The notes below the pieces were generated by a model that was not told the origin of the DNA, ran no database searches, and saw only the letters and a list, made by a program, of their open reading frames with translations. 64,000 bases of DNA from Diaphorobacter caeni (lineage in GTDB: Bacteria > Pseudomonadota > Gammaproteobacteria > Burkholderiales > Burkholderiaceae_C): assembly GCF_015354245.1 (NCBI RefSeq), contig NZ_JADKYZ010000001.1, positions 806,001-870,000 of the forward strand, in the 5' to 3' direction. The first letter of the stretch is position 1. Each line of letters starts with the position of its first letter. Below are positions 1 through 9,010 of the stretch, one piece after another. The position numbers were made by a program, and so were the translations under genes.

Positions 1-1631
1 TTGCCCATGCAGATGATCTTGGTGCCGGGGCCCGCGCGGGTGATCAGCGTCTTCATCTGCTTGGGCGTCAGATTCTGCGCCTCGTCGATGATCACGTACT
101 TGTTGAGGAAGGTGCGGCCACGCATGAAGTTCATGCTCTTGATCTTGATGCGGCTGCGGATCAGCTCGTTGGTGGCCTGACGGCCCCATTCTCCGGGATT
201 GCCGCCGTCACCCTTGGCGAGGAACTCGAGGTTGTCGTCGAGCGCACCCATCCACGGGCCCATCTTTTCCTCTTCGGTGCCGGGCAGGAAGCCGATGTCC
301 TCGCCCACGCTTACGGTGGCGCGCGTCATGATGATCTCGGTGTAGCGGCGCTCGTCGAGCACCTGCGTGAGACCGGCGGCCAGCGCCATCAGCGTCTTGC
401 CGGTGCCGGCGGTGCCGGTGAGCGTGACGAAGTCGACTTCCGGGTCCATGAGCAGGTTCATCGCGAAGTTCTGCTCGCGGTTGCGGGTGTTCACGCCCCA
501 GACAGCGTTCTTCTGCGAGCCGTAGTCCTTGAGCGTTTCCAGCACGGCGGTCTTGTCGCGGATTTCCGTGACGCGCGCGTACATGCTGGGCTCGCCAGGC
601 GCTTCGAAGTACACGAACTGGTTGATCATCATCTGCGCGACCTGCGCGCTCGTTACGCGGTAGAGGGTGTGCGCGCCGCTCTGCCAGCTCTCGACGTTCT
701 TGCCGGCCTTGGACCAGAAGTCCGCGGACAGGGCGAGCACGCCGGAGTACAGCAGGTCACCGTCTTCCAGCGTCTTGTCGTTCTGATAGTCCTCGGCATC
801 GAGGCCCAGCGCGCGCGCCTTCACGCGCATGTTGATGTCCTTGGACACCAGCACCACCTCGCGCGGCGCGTATTGCTGGCGCAGAGCCTCGACGACGCCG
901 AGGATCTGGTTGTCCGCCTTGCCCTGAGGCAGGCTGGACGGCAGCGAGTAGTCGAGCGGCGAGGTCTGGAAGTAAAGCTTGCCGTTGGCGGCCTTCTGGC
1001 CGGTCGCGTTGAGCTGCAGGCCGAGCGCGATGTCTTCGCCATCGGCGGCGGCAAGGGCGTCCAGCGTGCGGCTGACCTGACGCCCGTTGCGCGCGACTTC
1101 GGTCATGCCCTTCTTGTGCGCGTCGAGTTCTTCCAGCACGATCATCGGCAGGAAGATGTCGTGTTCCTCGAAGCGGAACAGCGAGGTCGGATCGTGCAGC
1201 AGCACATTGGTGTCGAGCACGAACATCTTCTTCGGGCCGACACTGCGCGCCGCGCGCGACTTGCCCTTGCTGGTGGTCGCGATGCTGGCGGAGGAGGCGG
1301 GCTTGGCGGCGACGCGCTCAGGAGCGGGTGCGGGCTGCCGCGCGGTGATGGGCTCACTCTTGGCGGGCGCCGACTTGGCGGTTGACTTCGCGGTGGTCTT
1401 GGTCGGCGTGCGCTTGGGGGGGGCGCCGGCACTGGCGCTGGCGCGCGATGAACCGGATGCGGTCTTGCGGGCCTTGGCGCTCACTGGTGCAGGTGCGGGA
1501 GCGTCAAAGGTGTCAACCATTGTCTCCGCAGTGGTTTCTGTCTCGTTTGCGCTCGCGGATGTGGCGCTTTGGCGAAAGGCTTCGGGGGAGAGCAGCGCCG
1601 CGCGCTTGGTCGGTGCAGGTGGCAGGGGCAT
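1..1631 (-). CDS. phoH: PIN-PhoH ATPase (C-terminus beyond window)
   Basis: This is a PhoH2-type protein: an N-terminal PIN nuclease fold followed by a PhoH P-loop ATPase; such proteins are thought to be RNA helicase/nucleases. The translation starts MPLPPAPTKR and has an Ala/Pro/Lys-rich linker of about 110 residues. The PIN domain then begins at KMFVLDTNVLLHDP and holds conserved acidic residues. The ATPase part shows the Walker A motif GTAGTGKT and the Walker B motif IIDEAQNLT, and the window edge cuts the gene just after that. I chose ATG at 1631; an internal in-frame ATG at 1520 is the alternative, but the upstream residues read as protein. Family assignment is firm; the cellular role is inferred from the family only. 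Confidence 0.93.
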   Translation of the reverse strand, partial: MPLPPAPTKRAALLSPEAFRQSATSASANETETTAETMVDTFDAPAPAPVSAKARKTASGSSRASASAGAPPKRTPTKTTAKSTAKSAPAKSEPITARQPAPAPERVAAKPASSASIATTSKGKSRAARSVGPKKMFVLDTNVLLHDPTSLFRFEEHDIFLPMIVLEELDAHKKGMTEVARNGRQVSRTLDALAAADGEDIALGLQLNATGQKAANGKLYFQTSPLDYSLPSSLPQGKADNQILGVVEALRQQYAPREVVLVSKDINMRVKARALGLDAEDYQNDKTLEDGDLLYSGVLALSADFWSKAGKNVESWQSGAHTLYRVTSAQVAQMMINQFVYFEAPGEPSMYARVTEIRDKTAVLETLKDYGSQKNAVWGVNTRNREQNFAMNLLMDPEVDFVTLTGTAGTGKTLMALAAGLTQVLDERRYTEIIMTRATVSVGEDIGFLPGTEEEKMGPWMGALDDNLEFLAKGDGGNPGEWGRQATNELIRSRIKIKSMNFMRGRTFLNKYVIIDEAQNLTPKQMKTLITRAGPGTKIICMG

Positions 1632-1680
1632 GGTGCTTAAAGCCTCGCTAACAAAGGAACTCAGGGAACTTCAGGAAAGC

Positions 1681-1710
1681 AAAAAGCCGCCAGGAAACCC
1701 GGGCGGCTTT
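1681..1710 (-). terminator. Intrinsic terminator downstream of bcp
   Basis: A perfect 9-bp stem, AAAGCCGCC pairing with GGCGGCTTT, is followed on the minus strand by a run of T (five A on the plus strand at 1681-1685). It lies between the end of bcp and the start of phoH, so it should separate their transcripts. Confidence 0.8.
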
Positions 1711-1796
1711 CGAATCTGGAGTGCGCGTTGCTGAAAATCAATGGCATTGATCCATTATGCACACTCGCTGTGATGCTTTGACACAAGCGTTGGATT

Positions 1797-2285
1797 TCAC
1801 GCCGCTTTCTTGTCCTGCACCTTGATGGCCTTGACGGCCTTCAGCACTTCGTCCACGTGACCGGGCACCTTCAGACCGCGCCACTCCTGGAGCAGCAGGC
1901 CGTCGGGGCCGACGAGGAAGGTCGAGCGCTCGATGCCCTTGACCTTCTTGCCGTACATGATCTTGTTCTTGACCACGCCGAACATGTGGCACATCTTCTC
2001 TTCGGTGTCCGCGATCAGCTCGAACGGCAGTTCCAGCTTTTCCTTGAAGTCGTCGTGCGACTTCATGTTGTCGCGCGACACGCCGAACACCGCGGCACCC
2101 GCCTTGACAAAATCTTTGTACTTGTCGCGGAATTGCATGGCTTCCGTGGTACAACCGGGCGTATTGTCCTTGGGGTAGAAATACAGGATCAGAATCTGGC
2201 CCAAGTGCGAAGCGTTGGATACCTTGATTCCGCCAGTCGCGTTGGCCTCAAATTCGGGAAGGGGTTTGTTGACAACGATCGCCAT
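1797..2285 (-). CDS. bcp: Peroxiredoxin, PrxQ/Bcp type
   Basis: A thiol peroxidase of 162 residues that reduces hydrogen and organic peroxides in the cytoplasm. The peroxidatic site is visible as TPGCT with Cys45, preceded by the FYPKDNTPG strand typical of the family. The position five residues later, Cys50 in E. coli Bcp, is Met50 here. The only other cysteine is Cys99 in EKMCHMF. The enzyme must therefore be a 1-Cys type or use an atypical resolving cysteine. The start is ATG with GAAG upstream. A terminator follows at 1681-1710. Confidence 0.93.
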   Translation of the reverse strand: MAIVVNKPLPEFEANATGGIKVSNASHLGQILILYFYPKDNTPGCTTEAMQFRDKYKDFVKAGAAVFGVSRDNMKSHDDFKEKLELPFELIADTEEKMCHMFGVVKNKIMYGKKVKGIERSTFLVGPDGLLLQEWRGLKVPGHVDEVLKAVKAIKVQDKKAA

Positions 2286-2436
2286 GGCACTTCAATCTCT
2301 CTATGTAGTCGTTGAAAAGTCGGGAGCATTGGGTTTCTTATTGCTCTTGTGGAAAGTCCCCCGACGACAACCCATGATTTTACCCTGATTCGCTCATTTT
2401 TGCCAGCTATCAAGAATGCCGTGCGATTGGGTTGAT

Positions 2437-2814
2437 CTATTGTTGTTTTTCCAGTATCAGAGCCGCGATCACGTGGCGGCCTTCCCCGGCCAGAATGTTG
2501 TACGTACGACAGGCGGCCTGGGTGTTCATGGACTCCACGCCGAGTCGTTTTTCCATGAGCGGCGCCAGCCATGCCGGGGGCGGAAACCGGTTCTTCTGAC
2601 CGCTGCCGAAGATCACCACTTCAGGGCCAAGGTCTGCCAGCTGAGCGAAGTGTTCGGGGGTCAGGTCCTCAAAACGGTCGCAGTTCCATTCAATGCGCTC
2701 GCCGCGTGATCCCACGATCACGCTTCGGGTGAACTCCTCCTTGTCGATCGATACCCAGCCGGGGCCGTAGCCGCTGATGGTCTGGACGTCAAAGCGGTCG
2801 GCATGCAGTTTCAT
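2437..2814 (-). CDS. Mth938-like domain protein (DUF498)
   Basis: A protein of 125 residues matching the Mth938-like/DUF498 family. Members are small cytoplasmic proteins of unknown bacterial function, related to mitochondrial complex I assembly factor NDUFAF3. Visible family features are the N-terminal MKLHADRFD, the central LGPEVVIFGSGQKNRFP, and the C-terminal ACRTYNILAGEGRHVIAAL. The last segment, with its buried Cys, is the most conserved part. It is encoded upstream of bcp in the same direction, with about 150 bp between them. No catalytic function can be assigned. Confidence 0.88.
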   Translation of the reverse strand: MKLHADRFDVQTISGYGPGWVSIDKEEFTRSVIVGSRGERIEWNCDRFEDLTPEHFAQLADLGPEVVIFGSGQKNRFPPPAWLAPLMEKRLGVESMNTQAACRTYNILAGEGRHVIAALILEKQQ

Positions 2815-2958
2815 TGGGGACTCTCACGATCGGATATGCGCGCACGATGGGCAAATAAAGGTTTTGCGAGTCACGGCGCTGGGGGAACTGTGCTTAAATT
2901 ATAGGTTTCGCCGGGGTGCGGGCGCATCCGGGTGCCATTTCAGCCTTTATTTTTTGCC

Positions 2959-4257
2959 ATGAAACCCGTCCTCAAATCTGCCAAGTTAGCCAACGTCTGC
3001 TATGACATCCGCGGGCCGATCATGGACGCGGCGAAGAAAATGGAGGAAGACGGCCAGAAGATCATCAAGCTCAACATCGGCAATCTGGCCGTGTTCGGGT
3101 TTGATGCGCCTGAGGAAATCCAGCAGGACATGATCCGCAACCTGCCCACCTCGGCAGGCTACTCCGACAGCAAGGGCATCTTCGCCGCACGCAAGGCGGT
3201 GATGCATGAGACTCAGAAGCAAGGCATCACGGGCGTGACGCTGGATGACATTTATCTGGGCAATGGCGCGTCCGAGCTGATCAGTCTCGCAACCAATGCG
3301 CTGCTGGACGACGGCGACGAACTGCTGCTGCCCGCGCCGGACTATCCGCTGTGGACGGCGGTGACCAGCCTCTCCGGCGGCACGCCCGTGCACTACATGT
3401 GCGACGAGAGCAATGGCTGGATGCCCGACATTGAGGACATCCGCCGCAAGGTCACTCCGCGCACCAAGGGCATCGTGGTGATCAACCCGAACAACCCGAC
3501 CGGCGCGCTCTACAGCACGCAGCTGCTGCAGCAGATCGTCGAGATCGCGCGCGAGAACGGCCTCGTGATCTTCGCCGACGAGGTCTATGACAAGGTGCTC
3601 TACGACGACGCCAAGCACACCCCGCTCGGCAGCCTGTCGCACGACGTGCTGACGCTGACCTTCAATTCGCTCTCGAAGGCCTACCGCAGCTGCGGCTACC
3701 GCGCGGGCTGGATGGTGGTCTCGGGCGACAAGAAGGCCGCCAAGGACTACATCGAGGGCCTGAACATGCTCTCCAACATGCGCCTGTGCGCCAACGTGCC
3801 CGGCCAGTGGGCGGTGCAGACGGCGCTCGGCGGTCACCAGAGCATCAATGAACTGATCTGCGAAGGCGGCCGCCTGCGCATCCAGCGCGATCTGGCGTGG
3901 GAGCTGATCAACGCGATTCCCGGCGTGTCGTGCGTGAAGCCTCAGGGCGCGCTCTACATGTTCCCGCGCCTCGACCCCGAGGTCTATCCGATCAAGGACG
4001 ATCAGGAATTCTTCCTCGAGGTGCTGCAGGAAACCAAGGTCATGCTGGTGCAGGGCACGGGCTTCAACTGGCCGCATCCCGACCATTTCCGCATCGTCTT
4101 CCTGCCGCACGAGGCCGATCTGCGCGCGGCCATCGGCCGACTGGCGACTTTCCTCGCGAAGTACCGCCAGCGCCACGGCACCGACAAGCCGCGCAGCGTG
4201 GCTGCGGCAGCCGCCCCGGCCAAGGCCGCCAAGGGCGCCAAGGAACAGGCCGCCTGA
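2959..4257 (+). CDS. alaA: Alanine transaminase AlaA
   Basis: A class I PLP-dependent aminotransferase of 432 residues, closely similar to E. coli AlaA (YfbQ), which converts pyruvate plus glutamate to alanine plus 2-oxoglutarate. The shared opening KLANVCYDIRGP, the substrate-region NPNNPTG (about 176-182), and the Schiff-base lysine Lys240 in SLSKAYR are all visible. The C-terminus carries an Ala/Lys-rich tail of about 25 residues not needed for the fold. I chose ATG at 2959 because it restores the AlaA-like N-terminus; an upstream in-frame start at 2932 would add unrelated residues. It is the first gene of an alaA-hom-thrC array, but a strong hairpin separates it from hom. Confidence 0.93.
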   Translation: MKPVLKSAKLANVCYDIRGPIMDAAKKMEEDGQKIIKLNIGNLAVFGFDAPEEIQQDMIRNLPTSAGYSDSKGIFAARKAVMHETQKQGITGVTLDDIYLGNGASELISLATNALLDDGDELLLPAPDYPLWTAVTSLSGGTPVHYMCDESNGWMPDIEDIRRKVTPRTKGIVVINPNNPTGALYSTQLLQQIVEIARENGLVIFADEVYDKVLYDDAKHTPLGSLSHDVLTLTFNSLSKAYRSCGYRAGWMVVSGDKKAAKDYIEGLNMLSNMRLCANVPGQWAVQTALGGHQSINELICEGGRLRIQRDLAWELINAIPGVSCVKPQGALYMFPRLDPEVYPIKDDQEFFLEVLQETKVMLVQGTGFNWPHPDHFRIVFLPHEADLRAAIGRLATFLAKYRQRHGTDKPRSVAAAAAPAKAAKGAKEQAA

Positions 4258-4273
4258 TTTTCTTTTTCCCTTA

Positions 4274-4314
4274 CTGCGCGCGCACCCGGTTCGCGTGGCG
4301 CGCGCAGCCCTTTT
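4274..4314 (+). terminator. Hairpin with T-run between alaA and hom
   Basis: A perfect 10-bp inverted repeat (CTGCGCGCGC and GCGCGCGCAG, 14-nt loop) is followed by CCC and TTTT. It looks like an intrinsic terminator or a partial attenuator separating alaA from hom-thrC, only 20 bp before the hom start. No leader peptide is evident, so classical threonine attenuation is not supported. Confidence 0.6.
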
Positions 4315-4334
4315 GACTGACTGAAAACTCGTAT

Positions 4335-5669
4335 ATGAAACCGATCCAGGTAGGCCTGTTGGGCATTGGCACTGTGGGCAGTGGCACATTCACCGTGCTG
4401 CAGCGCAATCAAGATGAGATCCGCCGCCGCGCGGGTCGTGGCATTGAGATTTCCATGGTGGCCGATCTGGACACGGCACGCGCCAAGGCAGTCGTGGGCG
4501 ACGCGGCCAAGGTGGTGGGTGATGCGCGCGAGATCATCGCCAACCCCGACATCGACGTGGTCGTCGAGCTGATCGGCGGCTACGGCATCGCCAAGGCGCT
4601 GGTGCTCGAGGCGATCGCCGCAGGCAAGCATGTGGTCACCGCCAACAAGGCGCTGCTGGCCGTGCACGGCACCGAGATCTTCAAGGCGGCTGCCGAGAAG
4701 GGCGTGATCGTGGCCTACGAAGCGGCCGTGGCCGGTGGCATTCCGATCATCAAGGCGCTGCGCGAAGGCCTGACCGCCAACCAGATCCAGTGGGTGGCCG
4801 GCATCATCAACGGCACGACCAACTTCATCCTCTCCGAGATGCGCGACAAGGGCCTCGACTTCGACGTGGTGCTCAAGGAAGCGCAGCGTCTTGGCTATGC
4901 CGAGGCCGACCCGACCTTCGACATCGAAGGCGTGGACGCCGCGCACAAGGCCACGCTGATGAGCGCGATCGCGTTCGGCATTCCGGTGCAGTTCGACAAG
5001 GCCTACGTGGAAGGCATCACCAAGCTGTCGACGGCCGACATCAAGTACGCCGAGCAACTGGGCTATCGCATCAAGCTGCTGGGCATCACCAAGCGCACGG
5101 ACAAGGGCATCGAGCTGCGCGTGCACCCGTCGCTGGTTCCGGCCAAGCGCCTGATCGCCAATGTCGAAGGCGCGATGAACGCCGTCGTCGTCAACGGTGA
5201 CGCCGTGGGCACGACGCTGTACTACGGCAAGGGCGCTGGCTCCGAGCCGACCGCGTCCGCCGTGGTGGCCGATCTGGTCGACATCGCGCGTCTGCACGAC
5301 GCCGATCCCGCACACCGCGTGCCGCCGCTCGCGTTCCAGTCGAGCTCGCTGGCCGCCGCCGGTGGCGAACTGCCGGTGCTGCCGATGGCCGACGTGGTCA
5401 CGAGCTACTACCTGCGCATCCGCGTGTCCGACGAGGCGGGCGTTCTCGCCAAGATCACCGGCATTCTGGCGAACGCGGGCATCAGCATCGACGCGGTGCT
5501 GCAGCGCGAGGCCGATGAAGTCGGCGGTGAAGGTTCGACCCAGACCGACCTGATCATCCTCACGCACGACACGCGCGAAGGCGACATGGACCGCGCGCTG
5601 GCCGAGATCCAGGGCCTGCCGACCGTGCTGGCTCCGATCAATCGCATCCGCAAGGAAGAACTGAACTGA
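4335..5669 (+). CDS. hom: Homoserine dehydrogenase
   Basis: Converts aspartate semialdehyde to homoserine, the branch point to threonine and methionine. The monofunctional form of 444 residues has an N-terminal Rossmann motif GLLGIGTVGSGT, the central catalytic domain with NGTTNFIL and the region ADPTFDIEGVDAAHK, and a C-terminal ACT domain (about 350-430, YYLRIRVSDEAGVLAKITG). The ACT domain suggests feedback control by threonine. It lies 12 bp upstream of thrC and is probably co-transcribed with it. The Shine-Dalgarno sequence is weak. Confidence 0.96.
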   Translation: MKPIQVGLLGIGTVGSGTFTVLQRNQDEIRRRAGRGIEISMVADLDTARAKAVVGDAAKVVGDAREIIANPDIDVVVELIGGYGIAKALVLEAIAAGKHVVTANKALLAVHGTEIFKAAAEKGVIVAYEAAVAGGIPIIKALREGLTANQIQWVAGIINGTTNFILSEMRDKGLDFDVVLKEAQRLGYAEADPTFDIEGVDAAHKATLMSAIAFGIPVQFDKAYVEGITKLSTADIKYAEQLGYRIKLLGITKRTDKGIELRVHPSLVPAKRLIANVEGAMNAVVVNGDAVGTTLYYGKGAGSEPTASAVVADLVDIARLHDADPAHRVPPLAFQSSSLAAAGGELPVLPMADVVTSYYLRIRVSDEAGVLAKITGILANAGISIDAVLQREADEVGGEGSTQTDLIILTHDTREGDMDRALAEIQGLPTVLAPINRIRKEELN

Positions 5670-5681
5670 GGCAGGAAAGAC

Positions 5682-7109
5682 ATGCTGTATCTCTCCACCC
5701 GCGGTCACTCGGAACAGAAGCGCTTCTGTGACATTCTGCTGGCAGGCCTTGCGCCTGACGGCGGCCTGTATCTGCCGGTCACGTATCCGCAGATCGACGA
5801 CGCGAAGCTGAGCGAGCTGCGCAACGTGTACGCGCAGCAGGGCTACGCCGCGCTGGCGTACGAAATCCTCTCGCTCTACATCGACGACATTCCCGCCGCC
5901 GATCTGAAGGCACTGTGCGCCAAGACTTACACCAAGGACGTCTTCGGCACGGACGCCATCGTTCCGGTGCGCACGCTCGACGGCGATCTGCGCATTGAAG
6001 CCCTGTCCAACGGCCCGACGCTGGCCTTCAAGGACATGGCGATGCAGCTGCTCGGCAATCTGTTCGAGTACGAACTCGCGCGCCGTGGCGAAGAGCTGAA
6101 CATTCTCGGCGCGACCAGCGGCGACACCGGCAGCGCGGCTGAATACGCGATGCGCGGCAAGAAGGGCGTGCGCGTCTTCATGACCAGCCCGCATGGCCGC
6201 ATGAGTCCGTTCCAGCAGGCGCAGATGTTCAGTCTGCAGGACGAGAACATCCACAACATCGCCATCGAAGGCGTGTTTGACGACTGCCAGGACATCGTCA
6301 AGGCCGTGTCCAACGACCACGCGTTCAAGGCGCAGTACAAGATCGGCACCGTCAACTCGATCAACTGGGCGCGTCTGCTCGCGCAGGTCGTGTACTACTT
6401 CGCGGGCTATCTGCAGGCCACCCAGAGCAACGACCAGAAGGTCAGCTTCACGGTGCCCAGCGGCAACTTCGGCAACATCTGCGCGGGCCATGTGGCGCGC
6501 CAGATGGGCCTGCCGATCGACAAGCTGGTGGTGGCCACCAACGAGAACGACGTGCTTGACGAGTTCTTCCGCACGGGCGTCTATCAGGTGCGCGGCGCGG
6601 CCAACACGTATGAAACCTCGAGCCCGTCGATGGACATTTCCAAGGCCAGCAACTTCGAGCGTTTCGTGTTCGATCTGGTGGGGCGCGACGGCGCGCGTCT
6701 GAAGTCGCTGTTCGTCGACGGCGTCGGCAAGGCGGGTCAGTTCGGTCTGAGCGGTGATCCGCTGTTCAAGGACGCTGCCGGCAAGTACGGCTTTGAAAGC
6801 GGCAAGAGCACGCACGCTGACCGCCTCGCGACGATCAAGGACACCTTTGAGCGCTTCGGCGACATGATCGACACCCACACCGCCGATGGCGTGAAGGTGG
6901 CGCGTGAGCATCTGCAGGCCGGCACGCCGATGATCGTGCTGGAGACCGCACTGCCGATCAAGTTCGCCGCGACCATCGAAGAGGCGCTGGGCCGCGAGCC
7001 CGACCGTCCCGCCAAGTTCAACGGCATCGAAGCCCTGCCCAAGCGCGTGGTGGTGATGTCCTCGGACGCGCAGAAGGTCAAGGACTACATCGCTGAACAC
7101 TGCAAGTAA
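5682..7109 (+). CDS. thrC: Threonine synthase
   Basis: A PLP enzyme that converts O-phosphohomoserine to threonine, the last step of the pathway begun by hom just upstream. At 475 residues it is the long class found in proteobacteria. The N-terminus MLYLSTRG, the PLP lysine Lys117 in TLAFKDMAMQ, and the phosphate-binding GATSGDTGSAA are visible. AGGAAAG precedes the ATG at good spacing. A strong terminator follows at 7127-7184. Confidence 0.97.
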   Translation: MLYLSTRGHSEQKRFCDILLAGLAPDGGLYLPVTYPQIDDAKLSELRNVYAQQGYAALAYEILSLYIDDIPAADLKALCAKTYTKDVFGTDAIVPVRTLDGDLRIEALSNGPTLAFKDMAMQLLGNLFEYELARRGEELNILGATSGDTGSAAEYAMRGKKGVRVFMTSPHGRMSPFQQAQMFSLQDENIHNIAIEGVFDDCQDIVKAVSNDHAFKAQYKIGTVNSINWARLLAQVVYYFAGYLQATQSNDQKVSFTVPSGNFGNICAGHVARQMGLPIDKLVVATNENDVLDEFFRTGVYQVRGAANTYETSSPSMDISKASNFERFVFDLVGRDGARLKSLFVDGVGKAGQFGLSGDPLFKDAAGKYGFESGKSTHADRLATIKDTFERFGDMIDTHTADGVKVAREHLQAGTPMIVLETALPIKFAATIEEALGREPDRPAKFNGIEALPKRVVVMSSDAQKVKDYIAEHCK

Positions 7110-7126
7110 TCTGCGGTGACAATGGA

Positions 7127-7184
7127 ACCGGCGCTGCTCTGAGATCGCAAACACGCTCTCAGCATGCGCCGGTTTGCTTTTTAT
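7127..7184 (+). terminator. Intrinsic terminator after thrC
   Basis: The outer stem AACCGGCG/CGCCGGTT and the inner stem CTGAGA/TCTCAG enclose a 12-nt loop and are followed by TTTGCTTTTT. It ends the hom-thrC transcript. It also argues against the mobB start at 7164, which would lie inside it. Confidence 0.75.
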
Positions 7185-7211
7185 GGAGCGGGTGAACGTG
7201 GAATGCGAAGA

Positions 7212-7778
7212 ATGAAGGCCATTGGTTTTGCAGGCTATTCGGGCGCGGGAAAGACGACGGTGCTGGAGCAGATCATCCGCGTTTTGCGAGAGCGCGGGCT
7301 GCGTGTTTCGGTGGTCAAGCATGCGCATCACGACTTCGATGTCGACGTGCCGGGCAAGGACAGCTGGCGGCACCGCAAGGCGGGCGCTTTCGAGGTGCTC
7401 GTGGTGTCGGACCGACGTCTGGCGCTGATGCGCGAATTCGAGACGTCGCGTGATGATCTGTCGGCGCACGGGATGCTGGCCGAACTGGATCATTCGGTGG
7501 ACTGGGCCATCGTCGAAGGCTTCAAGCGCAGCGATCTGCCCAAGATCGAAATCTGGCGCGAGCCCGCCGCCAGCGAAAAGCCACGCGTGCTGCGCTATCC
7601 GGACGACCCCGACATTCATGCCGTCGCAACCGATGACGCGAGCTGCCTGCCGGCAGATTGCGCGCTGCCCGTGCTCGATCTGAACGATCCCGTGAAGATC
7701 GTGGAATGGATGCTCGCGAACGGCGCGCGTTTCGAGTACGAGCCGCCCGCCACCAACCATCAGGAGAACCCGCTTTGA
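7212..7778 (+). CDS. mobB: Molybdopterin-guanine dinucleotide biosynthesis protein B
   Basis: A small P-loop GTP-binding protein that assists MobA in attaching GMP to molybdopterin. The Walker A motif GYSGAGKTT lies at residues 8-16, followed by VVKHAHHDFDVD and the DSWRHRKAGA segment typical of MobB, and later AIVEGFK. The start at 7212 gives MKAIGFAG; 7203 (three residues longer) is equally possible. The start at 7164 overlaps the thrC terminator and is unlikely. The 3' end overlaps the proposed moeA start, so the two are translationally linked. Confidence 0.93.
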   Translation: MKAIGFAGYSGAGKTTVLEQIIRVLRERGLRVSVVKHAHHDFDVDVPGKDSWRHRKAGAFEVLVVSDRRLALMREFETSRDDLSAHGMLAELDHSVDWAIVEGFKRSDLPKIEIWREPAASEKPRVLRYPDDPDIHAVATDDASCLPADCALPVLDLNDPVKIVEWMLANGARFEYEPPATNHQENPL

Positions 7779-9010
7779 ACAAGCCTCATCTCATGTCCAT
7801 GGACGACGCGCTGGCCGCCGTGCTTGCGCAGGCAGCACGCGTGGACCAGGCCGACTCCGTCAACACCTTCGACGCCGATGGCCGCGTGCTCTGGGCCGAT
7901 GCGGTCTCCGAACTGCAGGTGCCGCCGATGGACAACTCGGCGATGGATGGCTATGCGGTGCGCTGCGTCGACATCACCGGAGCGGGCGTGCCATTGCCCG
8001 TGAGCCAGCGCATCGCCGCCGGGCAGGTGGGCGCGCCGCTCGCTGCAGGCACGGCCGCGCGCATCTTCACCGGGGCGCCGGTGCCGGAGGGCGCCGACGC
8101 GATCGTGATGCAGGAGGACACCGAGGCGGTTGACGGTGGGGTGCGCATCAACGCCATCCCGAAGTCGGAGCAATGGATTCGCCGCGCGGGCGAGGACATC
8201 GCGCGCGGCAGCACGATTCTGCGAGCCGGCACGCGCCTCAATCCCGCAGCGCTGGGGCTGCTCGCGAGCATCGGTCTTGCCGAGGTGCAGGTGGCGCGCA
8301 GGCCGCGCGTGGCGCTGTTCTCGACGGGTGACGAGCTTGTCATGCCGGGTGCCATCGCGCCCGCCGACATGCCGCCCGGATCGATCTACAACAGCAACCG
8401 TTTCTTCCTGCGCGCGCTGCTCACCCGATTGGGCTGCGAGGTCCATGATTGCGGCATCGTGCCCGACAACCGCGAGGCCACCATCCGCGTGATGCAGGAG
8501 GCCGCTGCGGACAACGATCTGATTCTCTCGACGGCAGGCGTTTCTGTCGGCGAGGAAGACCATGTGAAGCCCGCCGTCGAGCAGCTTGGCGAACTGGATC
8601 TCTGGAAGATTTCGATGAAGCCCGGCAAGCCGTTCGCATTCGGAAGCGTGCGCCGCGCGGCGGGTGGCAGCGCGCATTTCATGGGGCTTCCGGGCAACCC
8701 GGTGTCGAGCTTCGTGACGTTTCTGATGCTGGTGCGTCCGTTTCTGCTGCGTCTTCAGGGCGTGCAGAACGTGGCTCCGCGTGCGCTGCATGTCAAAGCT
8801 GCCTTCGATCTGCCCAAGGCGGATGCGCGCCGCGAGTTTCTTCGCGTGCGGCTGAACGAAGAGGGCGCGCTCGAGCTGTTCGGCAACCAGAGTTCGGGCG
8901 TGCTCACCTCGGCCGTCTGGGGCGATGGTCTGGTCGACAACCCCGCGATGACGACGGTGAAGCAGGGCGACGTGGTGCGCTTTATCCCCATGTCGGAGTT
9001 GCTGCAATGA
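7775..9010 (+). CDS. moeA: Molybdopterin molybdenumtransferase MoeA
   Basis: Inserts molybdenum into adenylylated molybdopterin. Visible family landmarks are PMDNSAMDGYAV (about 46-57), TGAPVPEGADAIVMQED, FSTGDELV, the MoCF-fold region LSTAGVSVGEEDH, and GLPGNPVS. The start needs care: TTG at 7775 has AGGAGA eight bases upstream and overlaps the mobB stop, whereas the first ATG (7793) is badly spaced from any ribosome binding site. I prefer TTG, giving 411 residues. Overlap with moaD (ATGA) continues the operon. Confidence 0.95.
   Translation: MNKPHLMSMDDALAAVLAQAARVDQADSVNTFDADGRVLWADAVSELQVPPMDNSAMDGYAVRCVDITGAGVPLPVSQRIAAGQVGAPLAAGTAARIFTGAPVPEGADAIVMQEDTEAVDGGVRINAIPKSEQWIRRAGEDIARGSTILRAGTRLNPAALGLLASIGLAEVQVARRPRVALFSTGDELVMPGAIAPADMPPGSIYNSNRFFLRALLTRLGCEVHDCGIVPDNREATIRVMQEAAADNDLILSTAGVSVGEEDHVKPAVEQLGELDLWKISMKPGKPFAFGSVRRAAGGSAHFMGLPGNPVSSFVTFLMLVRPFLLRLQGVQNVAPRALHVKAAFDLPKADARREFLRVRLNEEGALELFGNQSSGVLTSAVWGDGLVDNPAMTTVKQGDVVRFIPMSELLQ

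Noticed and set aside
2986-4389. Long minus-strand open frame opposite alaA (467 codons)
   Set aside because: It is a mirror of the high-GC coding strand of alaA; composition is Arg/Ala/His/Val-biased and no family pattern appears.
4002-7760. Very long minus-strand open frame (1252 codons) across hom, thrC and mobB
   Set aside because: It spans several clear plus-strand genes and has the antisense composition typical of GC-rich genes; no domain is visible.
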